The notes beneath the pieces are model-generated. The model was given only the letters and a program-made list of their open reading frames with translations. It ran no database searches and had not been told where the DNA came from. A stretch of DNA of 64,000 bases, taken from the NCBI RefSeq assembly GCF_009935905.1, contig NZ_PREX01000001.1, positions 62,001-126,000 on the forward strand, given 5' to 3'. The position numbers and the translations under genes were made by a program. Numbering within the stretch: the stretch's first letter is position 1; each line of letters begins with the position of its first letter. This DNA is from Alkalibacterium sp. MB6. GTDB lineage: Bacteria; Bacillota; Bacilli; Lactobacillales; Carnobacteriaceae_A. Shown piece after piece: positions 36,302 through 46,390 of this stretch.

Positions 36302-37387
36302 TTATCTTAGGTATTCGTTTTGGTATTCTAAATGCTGGTCATAGGTTTCTGAGAAGTATATCTCTCTGGTGTTGAGGTCAGCCAAGAAATACATGTAGTC
36401 CGTTTCTGCTGGGTACATACTTGCTCGAATAGAGTCTTCTGCCGGGTTATTCACCGGTCCAGGTCCTAACCCTCGGTATTGATACAAGTTGTAAGGTGAG
36501 TCGACTTCTAAATCATCATAGGTGATGCGTTCTTGGTGTGCTCCTAGAGCATACGTAACACTCACGTCTGTTTGAAGTGGCATATCAATCGCTAGACGGT
36601 TATAAAAGACCCCTGAGATCAATTCTCTATCCTCGTAAGTAATCCCTTCACGCTCGATAAATGATGCCATTGTTAAAATACGGTGAACGGTTGTCTCGTT
36701 GTCCGCAATTTCTTGATAATACTGTTGCATGACTTGATCCATACGCGCAATCATTTGAGTCACTAAGCTTTCTAAGCTTGTATCATCAAAAAACTCATAA
36801 GTAGCTGGATATAAATACCCTTCAAGTGAGTACAACGTGTCTTCTTTGACAGCCATGGCACTAGATAAAAGTTCCGGGAATTCAGCTGCCTTTTCTTCAA
36901 GAAACTCATCACTTTCGACTAATTCGAAGAATTCTTCCACTGAATAATCGGTTTGGTTACCAATGACAACCCCCACTTGTTCAATGGTGTAGCCTTCAGG
37001 TATAGTCAAACGACCAGTGGATTCTTCCACAATAGGTGTACCGCCTTCTTGAAGTTGGCTCACAATCGTTTCTGTAGACATTGATGGCGAAAACATATAA
37101 TAACCTGCTTGAAAGCCTTCTTCTCCGGTGAATCTCAAGTGATAGTTAAACACAAACGCGCTTCTTATAATATTGTTTTCTTCTAATATACGTGCAATAT
37201 CTGTTCGAGATGATCCAATAGGTATTTCTACTGGCACATCTACATTGCTTTCAGGGTCTAGTGGCTCTAGTGAGGATGTATAGTATTGGTATCCTGACAC
37301 CACAAGAACAACAATTAAAATAATTAGAATTGAAACAATACTCAATACTATTTTCCTGACTGTATGAGTAGATTGTTTATTGGGCAT
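36302..37387 (-). CDS. mltG: Endolytic murein transglycosylase MltG
   Basis: 361 aa from the ATG at 37387 (AAAGGATGG upstream). One N-terminal membrane helix (about 13-35) is followed by an extracellular YceG domain (about 55-355) with the conserved IEREG segment holding the catalytic glutamate and YNLYQYRGLGPGPVNNPAEDSI. It cleaves nascent glycan strands to end peptidoglycan elongation. Unlike streptococcal MltG, there is no large cytoplasmic domain. Confidence 0.94.
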   Translation of the reverse strand: MPNKQSTHTVRKIVLSIVSILIILIVVLVVSGYQYYTSSLEPLDPESNVDVPVEIPIGSSRTDIARILEENNIIRSAFVFNYHLRFTGEEGFQAGYYMFSPSMSTETIVSQLQEGGTPIVEESTGRLTIPEGYTIEQVGVVIGNQTDYSVEEFFELVESDEFLEEKAAEFPELLSSAMAVKEDTLYSLEGYLYPATYEFFDDTSLESLVTQMIARMDQVMQQYYQEIADNETTVHRILTMASFIEREGITYEDRELISGVFYNRLAIDMPLQTDVSVTYALGAHQERITYDDLEVDSPYNLYQYRGLGPGPVNNPAEDSIRASMYPAETDYMYFLADLNTREIYFSETYDQHLEYQNEYLR

Positions 37388-37578
37388 GTACTGTCCATCC
37401 TTTATCATCATAGTTATCTCTAATCATTATACACAAACTCACTAGTATGCGAAAGAAGATATTTCACCTCATGACCACCGAGTCACTTCTGTCTTATCTC
37501 TTAGGCCAGGATTCACGCCGGTTTAACGCTTCCTCTTACGGTGAATAAGATATGTCTGAATGGACTTACTCGTTAAAA

Positions 37579-37607
37579 AAGGCAGACGGAAAAGCTCCAT
37601 CTGCCTG
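37579..37607 (-). terminator. Terminator of the ireB-ruvX-DUF1292 operon
   Basis: AGGCAGA...TCTGCCT stem with a TTTTTT tail on the minus strand. Confidence 0.85.
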
Positions 37608-37623
37608 TTAACTTGCTTTTATA

Positions 37624-37962
37624 TTAGTCTTGTTCTTCTTCTTCATCGCTAATAAAGGTGTTCAAGACTTCTTCAATCATTTCCCATTCTTCATCTGTTT
37701 CGATAGCACTTAGCGTGCCTTCGAGTCCGCCATCTGCTTCAGTATAAGAGAAGGCTGATAATTCAACTTCCTCTCCTTCACTGCTTCCAGAAGGGAATAC
37801 TAAAACGTATGATTTATCAAAATCTTCAGAATCAAAAGTAAATAGAATCTCGTAAAGATCCTCATTTCCTTCTTCGTCTATAATGGTAATAAATTCATGG
37901 TCGTGGTCGTGATTATGGTCATGATCATGGTTGTGATCGTGATCGTGGTTGTGATCTGTCAT
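37624..37962 (-). CDS. DUF1292 (YrzB) family protein with a His/Asp/Asn repeat tail
   Basis: 112 aa. Residues 1-22 are an unusual run of alternating HD and HN units (three HNHDHD repeats), which could bind metal ions. Residues 23-105 are the acidic DUF1292 domain ([20 protein letters not shown]) of unknown function. Conserved operon position after ireB and ruvX, 13 bases from ruvX. Confidence 0.9.
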   Translation of the reverse strand: MTDHNHDHDHNHDHDHNHDHDHEFITIIDEEGNEDLYEILFTFDSEDFDKSYVLVFPSGSSEGEEVELSAFSYTEADGGLEGTLSAIETDEEWEMIEEVLNTFISDEEEEQD

Positions 37963-37975
37963 TTCTGTTCCTCCT

Positions 37976-38410
37976 CTATAGTCTAGCTTGTTGGTCTAAA
38001 TAATTTTGCAAAATAATAACTGCTGCTAATTTATCGACTACTTTTTTTCGTTTTTTTCTGGACGTGTTGCCCTCTATTAACATTCGATTGACTTGCATTG
38101 TGGTTAATCGCTCATCTAAATAGGTGACCGGTAAAGAAAACAGCTCTTCTAGTTTTTCACCGTATTCGATGGATAATTCTGCACGAGGCCCAATGGAGCC
38201 ATCCATGTTTTTTGGTAAGCCAACAACAAATCTCTCGACGTCATAAGTCTCCACCAGTTCTTTCAATCGATCGAATCCATACTCTTCTTTGTCTTCGTTA
38301 ATTGATATGGTTTCAATGCCTTGAGCCGTCCATCCAAGCAAATCACTCACTGCGACACCGACTGTTTTTGACCCAACGTCTAAGCCCATCACTCGATTAT
38401 TTTTTTGCAT
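37976..38410 (-). CDS. ruvX: Holliday-junction-resolvase-like nuclease RuvX (YqgF)
   Basis: 144 aa RNase H-fold protein. [15 protein letters not shown] gives the first catalytic acidic residue, [11 protein letters not shown] the middle motif and YLDERLTT the next. Family members process pre-16S rRNA and may act on Holliday junctions. Overlaps ireB by 14 bases. Confidence 0.93.
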   Translation of the reverse strand: MQKNNRVMGLDVGSKTVGVAVSDLLGWTAQGIETISINEDKEEYGFDRLKELVETYDVERFVVGLPKNMDGSIGPRAELSIEYGEKLEELFSLPVTYLDERLTTMQVNRMLIEGNTSRKKRKKVVDKLAAVIILQNYLDQQARL

Positions 38411-38657
38411 CGTTTAAATAATGAGTGACCAGTTCTTCTAAAACTTCATCTCGCTCATGGCGTTTGATTAAGTTTCTGGCATCATTGTGGCGAGGAATAT
38501 ATGCCGGATCTCCAGACAGCAAGTACCCAACAATTTGATTTATTGGATTATACCCTTTTTCTTCAAGTGCTTTGTATACCATTCTTAATGTATCTTCAAC
38601 GTTATGTTCGTCTGCATTTTCTACATTAAAACGAACCGTATGATCTTTTGAAGTCAT
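38397..38657 (-). CDS. ireB: IreB (UPF0297)
   Basis: 86 aa from the ATG at 38657 (GGAGGG 8 bases upstream; the frame is open earlier). In Enterococcus, IreB is a substrate of kinase IreK and tunes cephalosporin tolerance through peptidoglycan metabolism; here DHTVRF retains the Thr-7 position. First gene of the ireB-ruvX-DUF1292 operon. Confidence 0.92.
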   Translation of the reverse strand: MTSKDHTVRFNVENADEHNVEDTLRMVYKALEEKGYNPINQIVGYLLSGDPAYIPRHNDARNLIKRHERDEVLEELVTHYLNDAKK

Positions 38658-38796
38658 AGTAAGGTCCCTCCATACTTTCATTACCGATTTAAACTATTGA
38701 CGTTTACCAATAGTATCATTAATCTATATTTTACTAGAAAAGCAGGGAAAGTACAACGTTATCTGACAATACTCTTTAATTATGCACCATTTATTC

Positions 38797-41448
38797 TTAT
38801 TTGGATAGAGCCTGCTCAATGTAGTCTGATACAGCTTTCAATGCTTCTGGTAAGCCTTCTGGTTTTTTGCCACCCGCTTGTGCAAAGTCCGGACGTCCCC
38901 CGCCCCCACCGTTCACATAAGGTGCAATATACTTAATCACATCTCCAGCTTTTAATCCTGTTTTAATCGCTTGCTCTTTAAGTGACACAATTAAATTGAC
39001 TTTCTCTTCATTTCGCAAACCAAGCACTAAGATATCTGAACTATCTTCTTGTTTCCATTTGTCAGCCAGCTGTCTTAATTGATTCATGTCTTTTGCTTTT
39101 ATCTCTTCAGAAATAAATCGAATACCTGAAATGGTCTGAACGTTGGTAAAGATATCTTCAGCCTGTGCGTTGGCCAACTTAGCATGCAAGGATTCATTGG
39201 TTTGATTTAGTTCTTTCATTTCTGTTTGCAATTGACTAATTCTAGCTGGCAAGTCCATAACTGATTGCAACTTTAAGGCTTGAGACGCTTGGTTTAAAAC
39301 AGCCAATCGTTTTTCCATCCATTGATACGCGCCTTCACTTGTTAAGGCAGTCATACGTCTCGTTCCTGCCCCAATCCCACTTTCAGAAGTAATTTTGAAT
39401 AGACCAATTTCAGCTGTGCTCTTAACGTGCGTTCCACCACACAATTCTTTTGAATAGTCATCAATAATAACCACTCGCACATCCGTCCCATATTTTTCAC
39501 CGAATAGAGCCATTGCACCTAACTCTTTCGCTTGGTCTAATGTGGTCTCCAGTGTTTCGACGATGTGATTCTCAATGATTTTTTGGTTAACAAGTGTTTC
39601 CATTTCGACTAATTGCTCAGGCGTCACTTGTCCGAAGTGAGTGAAGTCAAAACGTAAATGATTCGCTTCGACTAATGAACCTGCTTGATTGGCATGATCC
39701 CCTAACACATCTTTTAATGCTTGATGCAATAAGTGAGTAGCCGTGTGGTTTCTTTCGATGAGGCGTCGGCGTTTTTGATCTATCGCTAGTTCATAGGTCT
39801 CCTCGACAGTCAGTAGACTGAGAATCTCTACTTCATGAATGGCCTGTCCTTCTGGTCCTGGTTTAACGGACAACACGCGTCCAACAAGGTTATTATCTTG
39901 ATCGAGAATCATCCCCATATCTCCAGCTTGTCCACCTTTTTCAGCATAAAAAGGCGTTTGATCAAAGACTAATCGAGCGGTCGATCCTTCAGATACGCTG
40001 TCAACAAACTCTTCTTCCGCTATAATCTTTTTCAGTGTTGCAACTGTGCTGTCTTCTTCATATCCAATGAATTCACTAGATAGATTAATATTATTAAGCA
40101 ATGCAGATTGAACAGCCATGGATCCTTCTGTTTGGCGAGCTGAACGCGCACGCTGTCTTTGTTTTTCCATTTCAGCCTCGAACTCTTCTATATCAATCTC
40201 CATTGCTTCTTCTTTAACTACTTCTTCTGTCAGTTCGACAGGGAAGCCAAAGGTATCATATAATTGGAAGACATCTTTCCCTGACAGACGCGTCCCTTTT
40301 TGTGCTTTTTGAGCATCGACTAGTTCCTTCACTCGCTCTAAGCCCTCTGCTAAGGTATCTAAGAATCGTTCTTCTTCGTTCAAAATAACTTTATTGATGA
40401 AGTCTAACTTCTCTTCTACTTCCGGGTAATGTTCTTTCATGATGTCTGCAACAACAGGAACGAGTTGTGTTAAAAATGGTTTCTCAATCGATAATCGTCT
40501 ACCATGCATGACGCTTCGTCTAAGCAGTCGTCTAAGAACATACCCTCTGCCTTCATTACCTGGTAACGCGCCGTCTCCAATAGCAAAGGCTAATGCACGA
40601 ACATGGTCAGCAATCACTTTAAAGCTAGTCTGTTTTTCTTTGCTACTTGTATAGCTGACACCAGAAAGGCCTTCAATTTTCTCTATAATAGGCATAAATA
40701 GATCTGTTTCAAAGTTTGTCGGCGCATCTTGTAAAACAGACAGCATACGCTCGAAGCCCATACCTGTATCAATATTTTTATTTGGTAAAGGATCATAGGT
40801 ATGGTCAGGCTTATGGTTAAATTGAGAAAAGACAAGGTTCCATATTTCCAACCAACGCTCGTTCTCTCCACCTGGGTAATTTTCAGGGTCATCTTCTGCT
40901 AAATCATTAAAGTCTTCGCCTCTGTCGTAGAAGATCTCAGTATTCGGTCCACATGGTCCTTCTCCGATATCCCAAAAGTTACCTTCTTCTTTAACAATGT
41001 GAGATTCCTTTAAGCCCACTTTATCTTTCCATATTGCATAAGCTTCTTCGTCTTCCGGGTAAACCGTCACAAATAACTTCTCAGAATCCAAACCTAACCA
41101 GTCCGGACTTGTTAAGAATTCCCAAGCCCATACAATGGCTTCCTCTTTAAAATAGTCCCCAATTGAAAAGTTTCCAAGCATTTCGAATAAGGTATGGTGA
41201 CGGGCAGTGACACCTACGTTTTCGATATCATTAGTACGAATACTTTTTTGTGACCCAGCTATACGCGGGTTTTCCGGTTTAACCGTTCCATCAAAATATT
41301 TTTTCATCGTGGCGACGCCTGAATTGACCCATAGTAAGGTTGGGTCTTCTACAGGGACTAATGAGGCACTTTTTTCTATCTTATGTCCTTTTCCTTCAAA
41401 AAAATCTAAGAACATCTGGCGCAGTTCTGTACTGTTTATTGTTTTCAT
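38797..41448 (-). CDS. alaS: Alanyl-tRNA synthetase
   Basis: 883 aa, full length, from the ATG at 41448 (GGAG 6 bases upstream). Class II catalytic core (about 1-360) begins MKTINSTELRQMFLDFF; the tRNA-binding and editing domains follow with HTATHLLHQAL and CGGTHVKSTAEIG zinc/editing motifs; the C-Ala domain ends in GGGGGRPDFAQAGG. A T-box leader controls it. The cognate tRNA-Ala(GGC) is the integration site of the element in this window. Confidence 0.97.
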   Translation of the reverse strand: MKTINSTELRQMFLDFFEGKGHKIEKSASLVPVEDPTLLWVNSGVATMKKYFDGTVKPENPRIAGSQKSIRTNDIENVGVTARHHTLFEMLGNFSIGDYFKEEAIVWAWEFLTSPDWLGLDSEKLFVTVYPEDEEAYAIWKDKVGLKESHIVKEEGNFWDIGEGPCGPNTEIFYDRGEDFNDLAEDDPENYPGGENERWLEIWNLVFSQFNHKPDHTYDPLPNKNIDTGMGFERMLSVLQDAPTNFETDLFMPIIEKIEGLSGVSYTSSKEKQTSFKVIADHVRALAFAIGDGALPGNEGRGYVLRRLLRRSVMHGRRLSIEKPFLTQLVPVVADIMKEHYPEVEEKLDFINKVILNEEERFLDTLAEGLERVKELVDAQKAQKGTRLSGKDVFQLYDTFGFPVELTEEVVKEEAMEIDIEEFEAEMEKQRQRARSARQTEGSMAVQSALLNNINLSSEFIGYEEDSTVATLKKIIAEEEFVDSVSEGSTARLVFDQTPFYAEKGGQAGDMGMILDQDNNLVGRVLSVKPGPEGQAIHEVEILSLLTVEETYELAIDQKRRRLIERNHTATHLLHQALKDVLGDHANQAGSLVEANHLRFDFTHFGQVTPEQLVEMETLVNQKIIENHIVETLETTLDQAKELGAMALFGEKYGTDVRVVIIDDYSKELCGGTHVKSTAEIGLFKITSESGIGAGTRRMTALTSEGAYQWMEKRLAVLNQASQALKLQSVMDLPARISQLQTEMKELNQTNESLHAKLANAQAEDIFTNVQTISGIRFISEEIKAKDMNQLRQLADKWKQEDSSDILVLGLRNEEKVNLIVSLKEQAIKTGLKAGDVIKYIAPYVNGGGGGRPDFAQAGGKKPEGLPEALKAVSDYIEQALSK

Positions 41449-41504
41449 AGCCTTCTCCATCCATTCTTTTGTAAGTTTATTCTGTTCATTTTAAAAAACG
41501 ACAC

Positions 41505-41735
41505 TAAAAAAACCGAATAAATCATTGCATACAAGGACGTCTTCACGCGGTACCACCTTGTTTGCAATAACTTATTCGGTCAGTTATTACCTCTTGAGTC
41601 TTGTTAACGCCAAGATACGGCACAATTTCTTGCGCATGTTTAAAAGGGAGCACTAAAGGGTTGTTGATATTCTCTCACCATCACGAATACCTCTCTGATT
41701 TGATTGGTTCACTTCAGCATATCCTTTTACATCAG
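41505..41735 (-). ncRNA. T-box riboswitch of alaS
   Basis: The T-box sequence AAGGTGGTACCGCG (minus strand, 41546-41560) lies in the 5' arm of a terminator stem that starts CCGAATAA and ends TTATTCGGTTTTTTT. Upstream 150 bases contain Stem-I features (AGAGAGGTAT, GGTGAGAG). Uncharged tRNA-Ala would favour the antiterminator. I could not fix the specifier codon; a GCT in AGTGCTCCC is possible. Confidence 0.92.
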
Positions 41736-41740
41736 TTAGA

Positions 41741-41769
41741 ATTATAGCTTAGATTCCTTGGTCCGTCAA
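41741..41769 (-). promoter_or_regulatory. alaS promoter
   Basis: TTGACG, 17-bp spacer, TATAAT on the minus strand just upstream of the T-box leader. Confidence 0.85.
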
Positions 41770-41789
41770 TACTTACCCCTTTAAAAGGA

Positions 41790-42677
41790 TTAGTCAGTCC
41801 ACTCCGTTTCATTAGGTAGGAAGTATTTGTTCAAGGAGAATCCACGTCCCAATACTTCACTCGCAGGCATAGCCACGACAAAGGCATCTGAATCGGCTTT
41901 AATGACTGTTTCTTTCAGTAAGGTAAATTCTCTTTCTTGAATAACCACCATCAACATGTCTTTATCTGTATTCCCGTATCCGCCTCGAATACCTAAGTTG
42001 GTCACGCCACGCTGCATCGTATGCAAGATTTCTTGACGAATATCTTGAGGGTTATCTGAGATGATAAATACATTTTTATTTCGGTGGAAGCCTAATTGAA
42101 CTAAGTCAATGGTTCTTGAAATAATGAATAAGGCAATGATGGAATACATCACTGTTTCAACATCAAATACCAAAAGGGCAATCATAATAATCGCACCATC
42201 AACCATCAGTGTTGTGAAACCTAATTGAAGGTTCAAATATTTATAAATAATTTGAATGATAATACTGGTTCCGCCAGTCGATCCTTTCGCTCGGAACACA
42301 ATACCAATTCCAAGTCCAGTCAGTGCGCCTCCAAATAAAGCAGCCAAGAGTGGGTCCATCGTTAAGGGTTCCCAGTGGCCAATAAACAAGAGATAAAAAG
42401 GTAAAAGTAAACTACCTAGTATGGTTTTATAACCCGCTGCTTTACCAAGTAAAATAAAACAGATGATTAAAAGAGGTACACTTAATGCATATTGAACCAA
42501 TGCCGGATCCCATCCAAATGACGCGTATGTCACTATGGACAAGCCCGTTATGCCTCCTGACACAATATTATTGGGAAGTAAAAAGACCTGAAAGGATATG
42601 GCCGTCAATAGGGTCCCAAAGAAAATGTAGACATAGTCCACTGCACTCAATGTGTATTTTTTTGCTACTCTTAACAT
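41790..42677 (-). CDS. YitT family membrane protein (DUF161/DUF2179)
   Basis: 295 aa from the ATG at 42677 (GGAGGACATTAT before it; a longer frame upstream is unlikely). About five or six membrane helices (about 12-195), with the family-like NIVSGGITGLSI and GSTGGTSII segments, are followed by a cytoplasmic DUF2179 domain (about 205-290). Function of the family is unknown. Confidence 0.9.
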   Translation of the reverse strand: MLRVAKKYTLSAVDYVYIFFGTLLTAISFQVFLLPNNIVSGGITGLSIVTYASFGWDPALVQYALSVPLLIICFILLGKAAGYKTILGSLLLPFYLLFIGHWEPLTMDPLLAALFGGALTGLGIGIVFRAKGSTGGTSIIIQIIYKYLNLQLGFTTLMVDGAIIMIALLVFDVETVMYSIIALFIISRTIDLVQLGFHRNKNVFIISDNPQDIRQEILHTMQRGVTNLGIRGGYGNTDKDMLMVVIQEREFTLLKETVIKADSDAFVVAMPASEVLGRGFSLNKYFLPNETEWTD

Positions 42678-42877
42678 ATAATGTCCTCCTTCAAAAAGCT
42701 CAATCGTTATAAATATAAAAATCGTTTTAGTGCAACTCGGCAATTCTAACATTAATGGCAATGAAATAACACCAGTAGTTTGAATAAATCTATTTTTTGT
42801 CAATAATCATTTTAATCTTTTCAATCTCCGGATTAAACCGTATACTGTAAGTAGTACATAAGGAATTGGTGGCTAAC

Positions 42878-43789
42878 ATGACTGACACACACTTAATTTT
42901 CATCGTTAATGAACATTCTCGAAAAGGAAAAAAATTTACTTCAGACTTACATGATCTATTGAACAACTATAAACAGGTGACATATGACATACATATAACA
43001 GAATACAGGAAACACGCAGTTGAAATAGCTGATTCGTTGAGCCGGAGCATAGGTAGCAATAGTCTACTCGTTGCTGTGGGCGGCGATGGGACTTTAAATG
43101 AGGTGGTACAAGGGGTTGTCCAATCCAAAGCTGACATTCCCATTGCATACATCCCAACAGGATCTGGTAATGACTTCGCCCAGTCTAGAAACTTGTCCAA
43201 GAAAATCAGTGAATCCATCGACCATATTTTGTCTATATCCGAGCCCACTGTTTTGGATGTGCTGCTGGGTCAAATGAAAGACGGACCGATTGTGGCCGTT
43301 AATAGTACCGGATACGGCATCGATGGAACAGTTATTTCAAAAATGGAAAAAAACAGAAACAAAGAAACCGTTGGTCGACTATCCTACTTAATGAACGTGT
43401 TGTCAGGATACTTTTCCCAAAAACCGTTTCCGGTGACCATTAAAACCCCTGAAAAAGACTATTTTTTTGAGGAGTCCATGCTGGTTTTGTGTGCTAACCA
43501 AAAATACTTTGCCGGTGGCATTCCTATTCATCCCTTGGCTGACGCAACAGATGGCATGATCGATTTACTAGTAGCTGAAAAAGTTACCTTTTTCGAGTTG
43601 CTTTCCATCTTAATCAAAATCATGACCAAAGAAAGCCATTTATCTCATAAGAAACTACATGCTTATCGAGCAACCTCCTGTCAAGTTAGTGTTGGTAAGC
43701 CTCAATATGGCCAACGAGATGGCGAGTTAATTGATCCATCCAATACAACCCTTGATGTCACGACAATTAAACTACCTTTTTGGCTTTAA
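42878..43789 (+). CDS. Diacylglycerol kinase-family lipid kinase
   Basis: 303 aa from the ATG at 42878 (a TTG four codons earlier is possible). The DAGK catalytic motif VAVGGDGTLNEVV lies near residue 65 and PTGSGNDFA near 93. Members phosphorylate diacylglycerol or related lipids in phospholipid recycling; which substrate applies here is unknown (DgkB and YegS/BmrU branches are close). TATACT lies 32 bases upstream of the start. Confidence 0.88.
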   Translation: MTDTHLIFIVNEHSRKGKKFTSDLHDLLNNYKQVTYDIHITEYRKHAVEIADSLSRSIGSNSLLVAVGGDGTLNEVVQGVVQSKADIPIAYIPTGSGNDFAQSRNLSKKISESIDHILSISEPTVLDVLLGQMKDGPIVAVNSTGYGIDGTVISKMEKNRNKETVGRLSYLMNVLSGYFSQKPFPVTIKTPEKDYFFEESMLVLCANQKYFAGGIPIHPLADATDGMIDLLVAEKVTFFELLSILIKIMTKESHLSHKKLHAYRATSCQVSVGKPQYGQRDGELIDPSNTTLDVTTIKLPFWL

Positions 43790-43800
43790 CCAAAAATATA

Positions 43801-43845
43801 CCCCCTGTGTCACTCACTCTAAAGTGGCTACAGGGGTTTTTTTTA
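43801..43845 (+). terminator. Terminator between the lipid kinase and recD2
   Basis: CCCCTGT-GTCAC ... GTGGC-TACAGGGG stem followed by eight T on the plus strand; its 3' end touches the recD2 stop. Confidence 0.88.
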
Positions 43846-46356
43846 TGGCTGTGTGTGTTCCATTCCTATCATCGGATCAATTGTTTCGTTATCCACATCT
43901 TGGGGAGTCAATACAAAGGACCTTTTTTTTGTTTTAGTCACTGTATTAACTGCTTTTTCTAAGCTAACAGCTTTTGTTTTTTGAACTGACGGTTCACTTG
44001 ATCGTGTAGGGTTTTCATCGTCAGCCGTTGACTTCTCCATGCTGAACGCGTCATCTTTATCTTTCAAACTCATTAAGCGCTCATCCAAGGATGTTTGCCT
44101 CAGCGTTGTGTCTTGAGAAATGCTTTTTATAAAGGCTTCTTTTTCTCCGATTAAAAGTAAGGTTTGACTGGCTCGAGTAATAGCCGTGTAGACAATATCT
44201 TTTTTCAACATACGACCATAGGCAAACACCATAGGTAAAATAACCATCTTGTATTCACTACCTTGGGATTTATGAATCGAGCAGCAATAAGATAAGGTGA
44301 TTTTATTCCACTCATTTCTTAAGTAATTTACTTCATTCCCGTCAAAATCGACAACCAACTCTTCCACATTCGCACTGGATTCTTTCGCTGACAAGATACC
44401 TGTGATGATGCCCATGTCCCCATTAAAGACGTTACGTTCAGGATCATTAACCAATTGCAATACTTTGTCCCCTATTCTAAAGACTGAATCAAAAGCTTTT
44501 ACTTCTTTTTTACCAGGTACGTGAGGGTTAAATAAGTTTTGCAATAAGGCATTTAAATGGTCGATTCCAGCTGTCCCTTTATACATAGGGGCCAATACTT
44601 GAATATCTTGAGCCGTGTACCCTCGCTCGATTGCTTTCTCTACTAATAAACTGACCGCATCTTGAACTTTATTTGTTCGACAAGCGAAGAAGTTACGGTC
44701 CGCTTTTTTCTCCGCAAAATTTTCAGGTAAGTGTCCTTTTTTTATGTCATGTGCCAATTCAATAATAGATGAGTGATCCCCTTGACGGTAAATTTCAGTC
44801 AATTCCTTGCTTGGTAAGACTTTAGAATCAAGCAAATCTCGAAGGACCTGTCCGGGTCCAACAGAAGGTAATTGGTCTTTGTCTCCGACCATGATAACTT
44901 TCATACCATTTGGAACGGCCTTTAATAATTGGTAGCCCAGCCAAGTGTCTACCATTGACATCTCATCTATGATAAGTAAGGACCCTTTTAGCGAGCGGTC
45001 TGATTCTTGTAGCTCATCATCATCCGACCCTGTCAAACCGAGCAACCTGTGAATCGTAGAGGCCGGCAGACCGGTTGTTTCTTTCATCCGTTTTGCGGCT
45101 CGCCCCGTTGGTGCAGCAAGCAAAACAGGATACGCTTCATCTATATAACTGGCAGGATCTAAATCAACGTCATTGAGTTCTGCATACAAAGAGACGATGG
45201 CATCCAACACCGTTGTCTTCCCTGTTCCTGGTCCTCCTGTTAAGATAAATAAGGGAGACTGAAGGGCTGCTGTAATGGCCAACTTTTGTGATTCGCCAAA
45301 AGTTAAGCCGCTTCGCTTTTCAAATTGTTTTAATATTTTCAGAATCTTTTTCTCACTGAGTGTGGTGTCATCCTCAAAAGAAAGCAAACGATCGAGTGCA
45401 TTGGCTATACCCCACTCTGAAGCATATAATGACGGCACGTAAAAACGATCCTCGTCTTGAATCATGACTTGTTCGTCAACCATTTCGATGATATAGTCTG
45501 CGACTAATTCCGGGTTAATAATAAATGGACGGCTTTTTTCAAGGACATCGATGCTTTCTTTTAGTAAAACTCTGTTGGTCACATAAGTATCCCCGGCCTT
45601 CATCGTCTGTTCATTCAACGAATAAAGAACACCCGCTTTAATGCGTTCCGGAGAATCCCCTTCGATACCTAACTCTTCTGCAATGACATCAGCTCGGTTA
45701 AATCCAATGCCTTCAATCTCGTTAATTAAGATATACGGATTCGTTTGAATAGTGATGAGGGATTTCCCTTCATAACGCTGGTAAACTTTATAAGCCAGTT
45801 GATTAGATAAGCCTAAATTATTCAGTGCAATAATAATTTTTTGCATCCCTTGTTCTTTTTCCAGTACGGCTAGGAGTTGATCTTTTTTAGTGTCGTTCAT
45901 CTGAGGCACGGCATCTAATACCGATTCATCTTCCAATATTTTATCGATGCAATCAATGCCTAAAGTATCCACGATTCTTTCGGCTGTTTTTTTTCCAATC
46001 CCTTTAAATCGCGGGCTGGATAAGTAAGCAATAACACCGTCTTCGCTAGACGGCTTCTCTTTTTCATATTTAGTAGACTGAAATTGCAAGCCATACCTAG
46101 GGTGATCAGTCCACGTCCCGTAAAAGCGGTAAGCTTCCCCTTCTTGAATCTGTCCAAAGTTACCTGTAATGACCGTCTGATCTTCTTTGACAGAGGTATT
46201 CGTGTCATCAATTTTTATCAGCATCACTTTGTAAAAGTTTTGCGGATTCGAAAAGTAAATAGATAATACTTCTCCTGATATATAACTCTCTTCTGTTGCC
46301 TCATGTTCATGTTCCTTAAATAAATCTTCTTGCAAGTCGAGTCCTCCTTTGCTCAT
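43843..46356 (-). CDS. recD2: RecD2 ATP-dependent 5'-3' DNA helicase
   Basis: 837 aa superfamily 1B helicase, not part of RecBCD. An N-terminal OB-like region and tandem helix-hairpin-helix motifs (FKGIGKKTAERIV, IEGIGFNRADVI) precede the motor, with Walker A GGPGTGKTTVLDAI near residue 375, Walker B IIDEMSMVD and motif SIHKSQGSEYK near the C-terminus. It acts in DNA repair and replication-fork maintenance. Confidence 0.95.
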   Translation of the reverse strand: MSKGGLDLQEDLFKEHEHEATEESYISGEVLSIYFSNPQNFYKVMLIKIDDTNTSVKEDQTVITGNFGQIQEGEAYRFYGTWTDHPRYGLQFQSTKYEKEKPSSEDGVIAYLSSPRFKGIGKKTAERIVDTLGIDCIDKILEDESVLDAVPQMNDTKKDQLLAVLEKEQGMQKIIIALNNLGLSNQLAYKVYQRYEGKSLITIQTNPYILINEIEGIGFNRADVIAEELGIEGDSPERIKAGVLYSLNEQTMKAGDTYVTNRVLLKESIDVLEKSRPFIINPELVADYIIEMVDEQVMIQDEDRFYVPSLYASEWGIANALDRLLSFEDDTTLSEKKILKILKQFEKRSGLTFGESQKLAITAALQSPLFILTGGPGTGKTTVLDAIVSLYAELNDVDLDPASYIDEAYPVLLAAPTGRAAKRMKETTGLPASTIHRLLGLTGSDDDELQESDRSLKGSLLIIDEMSMVDTWLGYQLLKAVPNGMKVIMVGDKDQLPSVGPGQVLRDLLDSKVLPSKELTEIYRQGDHSSIIELAHDIKKGHLPENFAEKKADRNFFACRTNKVQDAVSLLVEKAIERGYTAQDIQVLAPMYKGTAGIDHLNALLQNLFNPHVPGKKEVKAFDSVFRIGDKVLQLVNDPERNVFNGDMGIITGILSAKESSANVEELVVDFDGNEVNYLRNEWNKITLSYCCSIHKSQGSEYKMVILPMVFAYGRMLKKDIVYTAITRASQTLLLIGEKEAFIKSISQDTTLRQTSLDERLMSLKDKDDAFSMEKSTADDENPTRSSEPSVQKTKAVSLEKAVNTVTKTKKRSFVLTPQDVDNETIDPMIGMEHTQP

Positions 46357-46390
46357 TCAGTTTAACGAAGACTGTACAGTTTGACCAGTC

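Noticed and set aside
42678-42803. N-terminal extension of the YitT protein
   Set aside because: The strong GGAGGACATTAT site and family length favour the start at 42677.
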